Source: Branchiostoma floridae (lineage: Eukaryota > Chordata > Leptocardii > Amphioxiformes > Branchiostomatidae). From it: a DNA stretch of 64,000 bases. Positions 59,788 to 64,000 of the stretch are shown here, piece by piece (the first letter of the stretch is position 1; every line of letters starts with the position of its first letter). The translations under genes and the position numbers were made by a program. Where the stretch lies: contig NC_049995.1 of assembly GCF_000003815.2 (NCBI RefSeq), forward strand, positions 1,931,391-1,995,390, in the 5' to 3' direction. Under the pieces are notes generated by a model. It was not told the origin of the DNA. It searched no databases and worked only from the letters and a program-made list of their open reading frames with translations.

Positions 59788-62049
59788 CCTGAAATGTATT
59801 TCTGAATTCTCTAGGTACAAAAACGGGAGGTCCGGGCAAAAGAGATCCTTGGAAATGAATGGAAACACAAGTAAACGTGTAGTGTTTTATTTGTGCTTGG
59901 CGTCGGCTGCTGTCATGGCGATACGCCCAAACAACTCATTTGCATATCCAGCTCTCGCGGGAATAAGCGAGAGGTTTAGAAGCGCCCCGTGACGGATGTA
60001 ATCATTACTGCATTACTGCAGGTAATTCCTGTGAGGACCTGCAATAATGACAAAAGTCACTAGAGGTCTCACCTGCACTGTCTCCGAATGGATGTCAACA
60101 AAAGTTGTTCAAAGAAAGATTTTCTTGCTCAGCTCAGCGCAAAGTCTACAGAGAAAATGCGCTTAACAATCTGTACATTATATGCTAAAGATATTTAGAT
60201 TGGATTTAGAATCAAAATTTATTGTCAATTTACTGGATGTAATTCATTTTCCATTCCAAAATCCATGTATTGTGTTCGCATATCAATTGGTTACGCACAA
60301 ATATCACTATTGTAATTTCATAGCGAAGATCAACGCAAACCAAACCTGACAAAAATTGATTAGCTACAGCACTTTCCTAACTGCAGTACTTTTTCTGGAC
60401 GCTAGGAACCACTCTTGCACCCCAAACTGAGCCATGACGTTTGGGCGATATCATAGTGCAGGCAAATTACCACAGCAGTAGCAGATAGATTTATCTGCGA
60501 AAAAAATATTCATGCTCCCTCGGCGCGTTACTTTGAACTGGTGGGCGTAAGACTCGGAAATGCTCACATGGAATCTAAACCATTTCCGTCACTCAATTTG
60601 TTGCACAAACTTTTGATTACGTCTGCGTTCTTGCGATACCAGGGAGTGCATAAAGGAGGTTAACAAGTCTAAACGGAAGGCCGCTATACTTGATATTAGA
60701 ATTGATATTTTGCATCGTTGCATGTCGTACTGCTAGTGAAAAATAAAAACTCTTTGCACAAATTTCAAAGATGTTCAAACGTTACAAGCATACTTGCATC
60801 GGAGAGAGAATTGTTATCATATTGCAATTGTAATTGTAATCATCGAATAAGAGAAGGATAAAATATTGCTGCATGAAATTTGATTGTTCTGCAAAATCGG
60901 CTTACCGTATACCTTTGCCTCCTAAAGGTAGGCTGTAAACAAATTGCTGATTTGCGGTTTGAATTGTGAAGCCCTCGCTTATAAAAAGGATGTTTAGAGC
61001 TTCCTTTCTAAATATTTTTCTAGTTCAGTCTTGGCATTTGACAACTTATTTTGATTTTTCCAACTTTCGAAAAAAAAAAGCTACAGGCGAAACAATGAAA
61101 CAATGATTTTTATAACATTTCAAAATTTGCTTCATACTTTGATGTGCTGAGCCTCTTTCAAGTTGTGACTCCGAGCAAATACTAGGAAACATTTGGAAGG
61201 TTTGAACAAAATATGAATGGGGAATATGAGTTAATAGCAATGATAACTTCCAGACAGAAACCAGTTCATATCAAACAAACTGCTTCAAGACATAAACCAT
61301 TTCAGACCATTTTCATATCAAACCTGTCATATAAAACGGCGTACGTGCGACAAGAAACATTCCCATATGTACGTGAGGAACTAATAAAAAAAACACTGTA
61401 AGCATCGACATTAACCAGATCTCTTTAATTATACATATCGTCCCCAATCAGTTATAAATTGCAATATCGTAAAATAAATATAAATTTACTAATTTTTTGT
61501 TGATGTCGATCATGTCCCTTTCCATTAAAAGGTGTTATTGTAGGAAAAAATTGCGCTGAATTACTTTTTAATGATAGAAATGATGATTCAACCTTAATCA
61601 ATCTTCCTTTCTAATCATAATTCTCAATTTACGACAGAAATTCTGTTTCCAAGCTACAAATTTCAGATTTGGCTTCGCCTCGCAAATCCCTGGGGATGAC
61701 GTCATACCCACAGGCGCTCGGCACATGGCACCCACAATGCCCTGCGCTAGCAAGATGTCCGACGCGATGAACTAAAGAAGGAACGAAGAGGGGCTGCCAT
61801 CCTGTGCCATCACGGTACGTAAACAAAACAATAACAAGAATCATCGCGATATTATGAAATATGAATATCTAAGCTACATTCTGATGTGTATATTGTGTAG
61901 TAACGACGTACGTGTGACGCGTAACAAGGCCTTGTTTAGAGGCAAGCTCGTCGTTGTTGTCGAGTAATGCATATTTATTTTTTCAAAGAATGGCTTCTCC
62001 TTGCCGAGCTGAAAGTTGTCTTCCTTTTCTCGCCCGTAGATAGCGTGGA
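59788..62049. other. Divergent intergenic region between EFHC1 and Pumilio
   Basis: The 2.26 kb between the two start codons holds the 5' UTRs and promoters of both genes. Apart from the X-box-like site I see no ORF with recognisable features, no repeat and no RNA gene. Confidence 0.5.
59909..59922 (-). promoter_or_regulatory. Candidate RFX X-box upstream of EFHC1
   Basis: On the minus strand ATCGCCATGACAGC matches the X-box pattern RYYNYY-AT-RRNRAC at all but one position. It lies 122 bp upstream of the EFHC1 start codon. RFX factors commonly drive ciliary genes from X-boxes at this distance. An ATTTGCAT octamer lies about 20 bp farther upstream (59938-59945). Inferred from pattern only. 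Confidence 0.45.
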
Positions 62050-62572
62050 ATGAGTATTCCATGTGTCCTCGGCATGCATGAAGGCGCTTGGGAAAGCATA
62101 CACGCGTCGAAAGGCCAGCAGGGGAGTGTAAGCGCCATGAATACGGGAGGGCACGGGACGGGGTCAGCTCAGGGCGGCGGAGCGGGAGGACCAGGTCCGA
62201 CCAACCTCCCCAGTCGGTCCCAGGACGATGCTATGGTGGGATATTTCTTCCAGCGGCAGCCGGGCGAGCTGGACGGTGCCGGCGGAGGCTACAGAAAACC
62301 CCGCTGGGCTATCGGAGACGACGGAATCGGAGACCAGGTAGGCACAAACCTGTTTTTTCCAACCCGTTTCTTTTTGTGTGTGCAAAAAATGGCCGTTTTT
62401 GTTTGGTACATACTCGCGCGCCCACCCCACCCTAAATTGTATCCACTCTAACGCCCTTCCTCACAAACAAAAATACTAAAGCAAGCTTTGTTTTTCCTTT
62501 TAGATGAGAATGGCACACATGAACAGCGAATTTGAAGCGTTGAGTTTGGAAGGAGCGAGAGACATGAGCGAG
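62050..62572 (+). CDS. PUM: Pumilio RNA-binding protein, first two coding exons (partial)
   Basis: A cytoplasmic post-transcriptional repressor that binds mRNA 3' UTRs; only its N-terminus is in the window. Exon 1 is 62050-62337 and exon 2 is 62504-62572; both end in phase 0 with AG|GTAGGC and AG|GTAAGA donors. The start is set by the first ATG after an in-frame stop (62041) and by the beginning MSIPCVL, which resembles the MSVACVL start known for vertebrate PUM1. [20 protein letters not shown] followed by a GGGYRKPRW segment, and then [14 protein letters not shown] in exon 2, match the conserved N-terminal block of PUM1/PUM2. The Gly-rich linker at about residues 32-48 is low-complexity. The Pumilio-homology repeats lie beyond the right edge. 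PUM1 and PUM2 are a vertebrate split, so no number is assigned. Confidence 0.93.
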
Positions 62573-64000
62573 GTAAGAACGGAAATATCCTTTTCTTTGT
62601 CACAATTTTCTGTCTTTGTTACATATTCTTGTACACAGCAAACCGCTACACTGTTTCAAACGCCGCTGCGTTGCAAATACTTCTCATAGCGTTTATTATA
62701 TTACTCTTAGAAAAATTCTGCATATTGTTTTTGAAATATTGGCTATTGTTTTGGTCAGACTGCATTGTTTGTATGGGGGGGAACTGATTCTTTTCTTGTT
62801 GTTGAATGCCTCATGCATAATTATGAGGGTCCAGCTTTGTTATTGTAGCACCCATTATGAGGGACAACATGCGGTGAAAAAATGCTTTTTTTTTCAAAAG
62901 ACACTTTGTTTAAGAAAAAGGAACAATTTGAAAAAGAATGTCCTACATATGTTCTAAATGTTACATTACATAGTAGTAAGTGTGCTGTGATTTCGAGAAT
63001 ATTAACTATATAATCTTTATATATGTTACGTAGATTGTTGTGATATCACTTGCGTTATACCAATGGTATAAGTGTTATCGTGGGATATAGGTGATAACAA
63101 GCTCATTAGCGTTGTTATATTTGCTGCACGCTTTGTGATCTGAAAGTGTTTAAACTGTTATTTTAACATATTTCTTAGAATATCCCTAATTATTTGATGG
63201 TCAGTTGGTCTTTCATCATGCTATGTGAAAAGTCATAACTTATAGATATTGCTAAAAGTGTGTCACTGTCTCAGACTGAAAGAAAAGTATTTTTGTGTGT
63301 TGAAACAAAAATGCAAACCCTGCTTTTGCTGTATTGTTTTGAGCTCCTTCAAACAATTTTACAGAAAGTACAACCCAAAACCAACCCAGAAATGGTATGG
63401 TATATTTTAATCCTTGTATCAGTGATGTGACTTTTTGCACGTTGTACCAATCCTCACACGTGGTGATAGTCAGATTTATTATCAGTCCGGGCTTGTAGGA
63501 GGATTTTGAAGCTTAGTATGTTTCATCTGTCCTTTTGTACCAAAGATCTCTCGAGGATTTATACACAGATATCATAATGTCATAACAACAGTGTTCATCT
63601 GTATGTGATGATGCGATGTTGGGTATTTCAAAGCTTTCTTGTGCCATATATCTTGTTTTTGTTTGTGTACCATTTTATATGGGTGAAGGGGATGGGTTGT
63701 CTTGTACAAAATTTCAACATTCCCCAAAATATACACATTGTAGAAAAGGACCTTCATTTGTTACAACCTAATACTGTATTTTTTTTAGTTTTTGTATAGT
63801 AGTTTTTGTATCACTTGTTGAATTTAATGGCACAGTATACATCAAGAGTGCACATGTCTATTTGCAGTATAAATAGCCATAGTAGCATGCAGTGCAAGAC
63901 AGAGCGCATGAAAGGGAAAAAGTAGTGAATAGTTGTGAATAGTTGAGGATTTTTAGTTGTATAAAGTGTTAGTCTTTTGTTCACGTGTGTGTGGTTTTGT
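62573..64000. other. Pumilio intron 2 (to the window edge), no recognised feature
   Basis: AT-rich intronic sequence after the exon 2 donor. The small ORFs have no recognisable features and I see no further exon. Confidence 0.6.

Overview
This is a eukaryotic genomic window: spliced genes with long introns, many decayed non-LTR retrotransposons and foldback DNA transposons, and 18 kb of satellite DNA. Gene content (an ionotropic glutamate receptor, gamma-glutamyltransferase, EFHC1 and Pumilio) and an APE-type LINE with a PHD finger and a 2A-like peptide suggest an invertebrate deuterostome. A cephalochordate (amphioxus) is my best inference; I had no database to confirm it. Two runs of N (21082-21871 and 31066-31165) are assembly gaps.

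Layout. 1-1800: a CCAAT-rich repeat split by a 1.3 kb TA-flanked segment. 2782-10901 (+): the ligand-binding domain and channel of an ionotropic glutamate receptor, seven exons, with LINE debris in its introns; the 5' exons were not found. 12386-25100: about 65 copies of a 194 bp satellite. 25112-30628: about 27 copies of an unrelated 203 bp satellite that follows almost directly, with higher-order repeats. 31260-47819 (+): a complete six-exon gamma-glutamyltransferase gene (637 aa). Its two largest introns hold a hAT-type MITE with a matching empty site, an RTE-like LINE inserted in a tandem repeat, and a LINE encoding a 2A motif. 47928-50930: a run of foldback and TIR elements. 52066-59787 (-): a complete eleven-exon EFHC1-like gene (641 aa; three DM10 domains, two EF-hands). 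62050 onward (+): the first two coding exons of a Pumilio (PUM1/2) orthologue, divergent from EFHC1, running off the right edge.

All exon joins were checked by hand: phases match at every junction and the totals divide by three. The four genes are functionally unrelated (synaptic or sensory channel, glutathione metabolism, ciliary axoneme, mRNA repression), so no shared pathway is implied. The most notable signals are: the EFHC1 gene carries four tandem decoy splice acceptors that all lead to a stop, plus a duplicated decoy donor; a 2A-like ribosome-skipping motif in a LINE; a glutamate receptor with an intact pore but altered ligand-contact residues; two abutting satellites with higher-order structure; and precisely delimited MITEs with target-site duplications.
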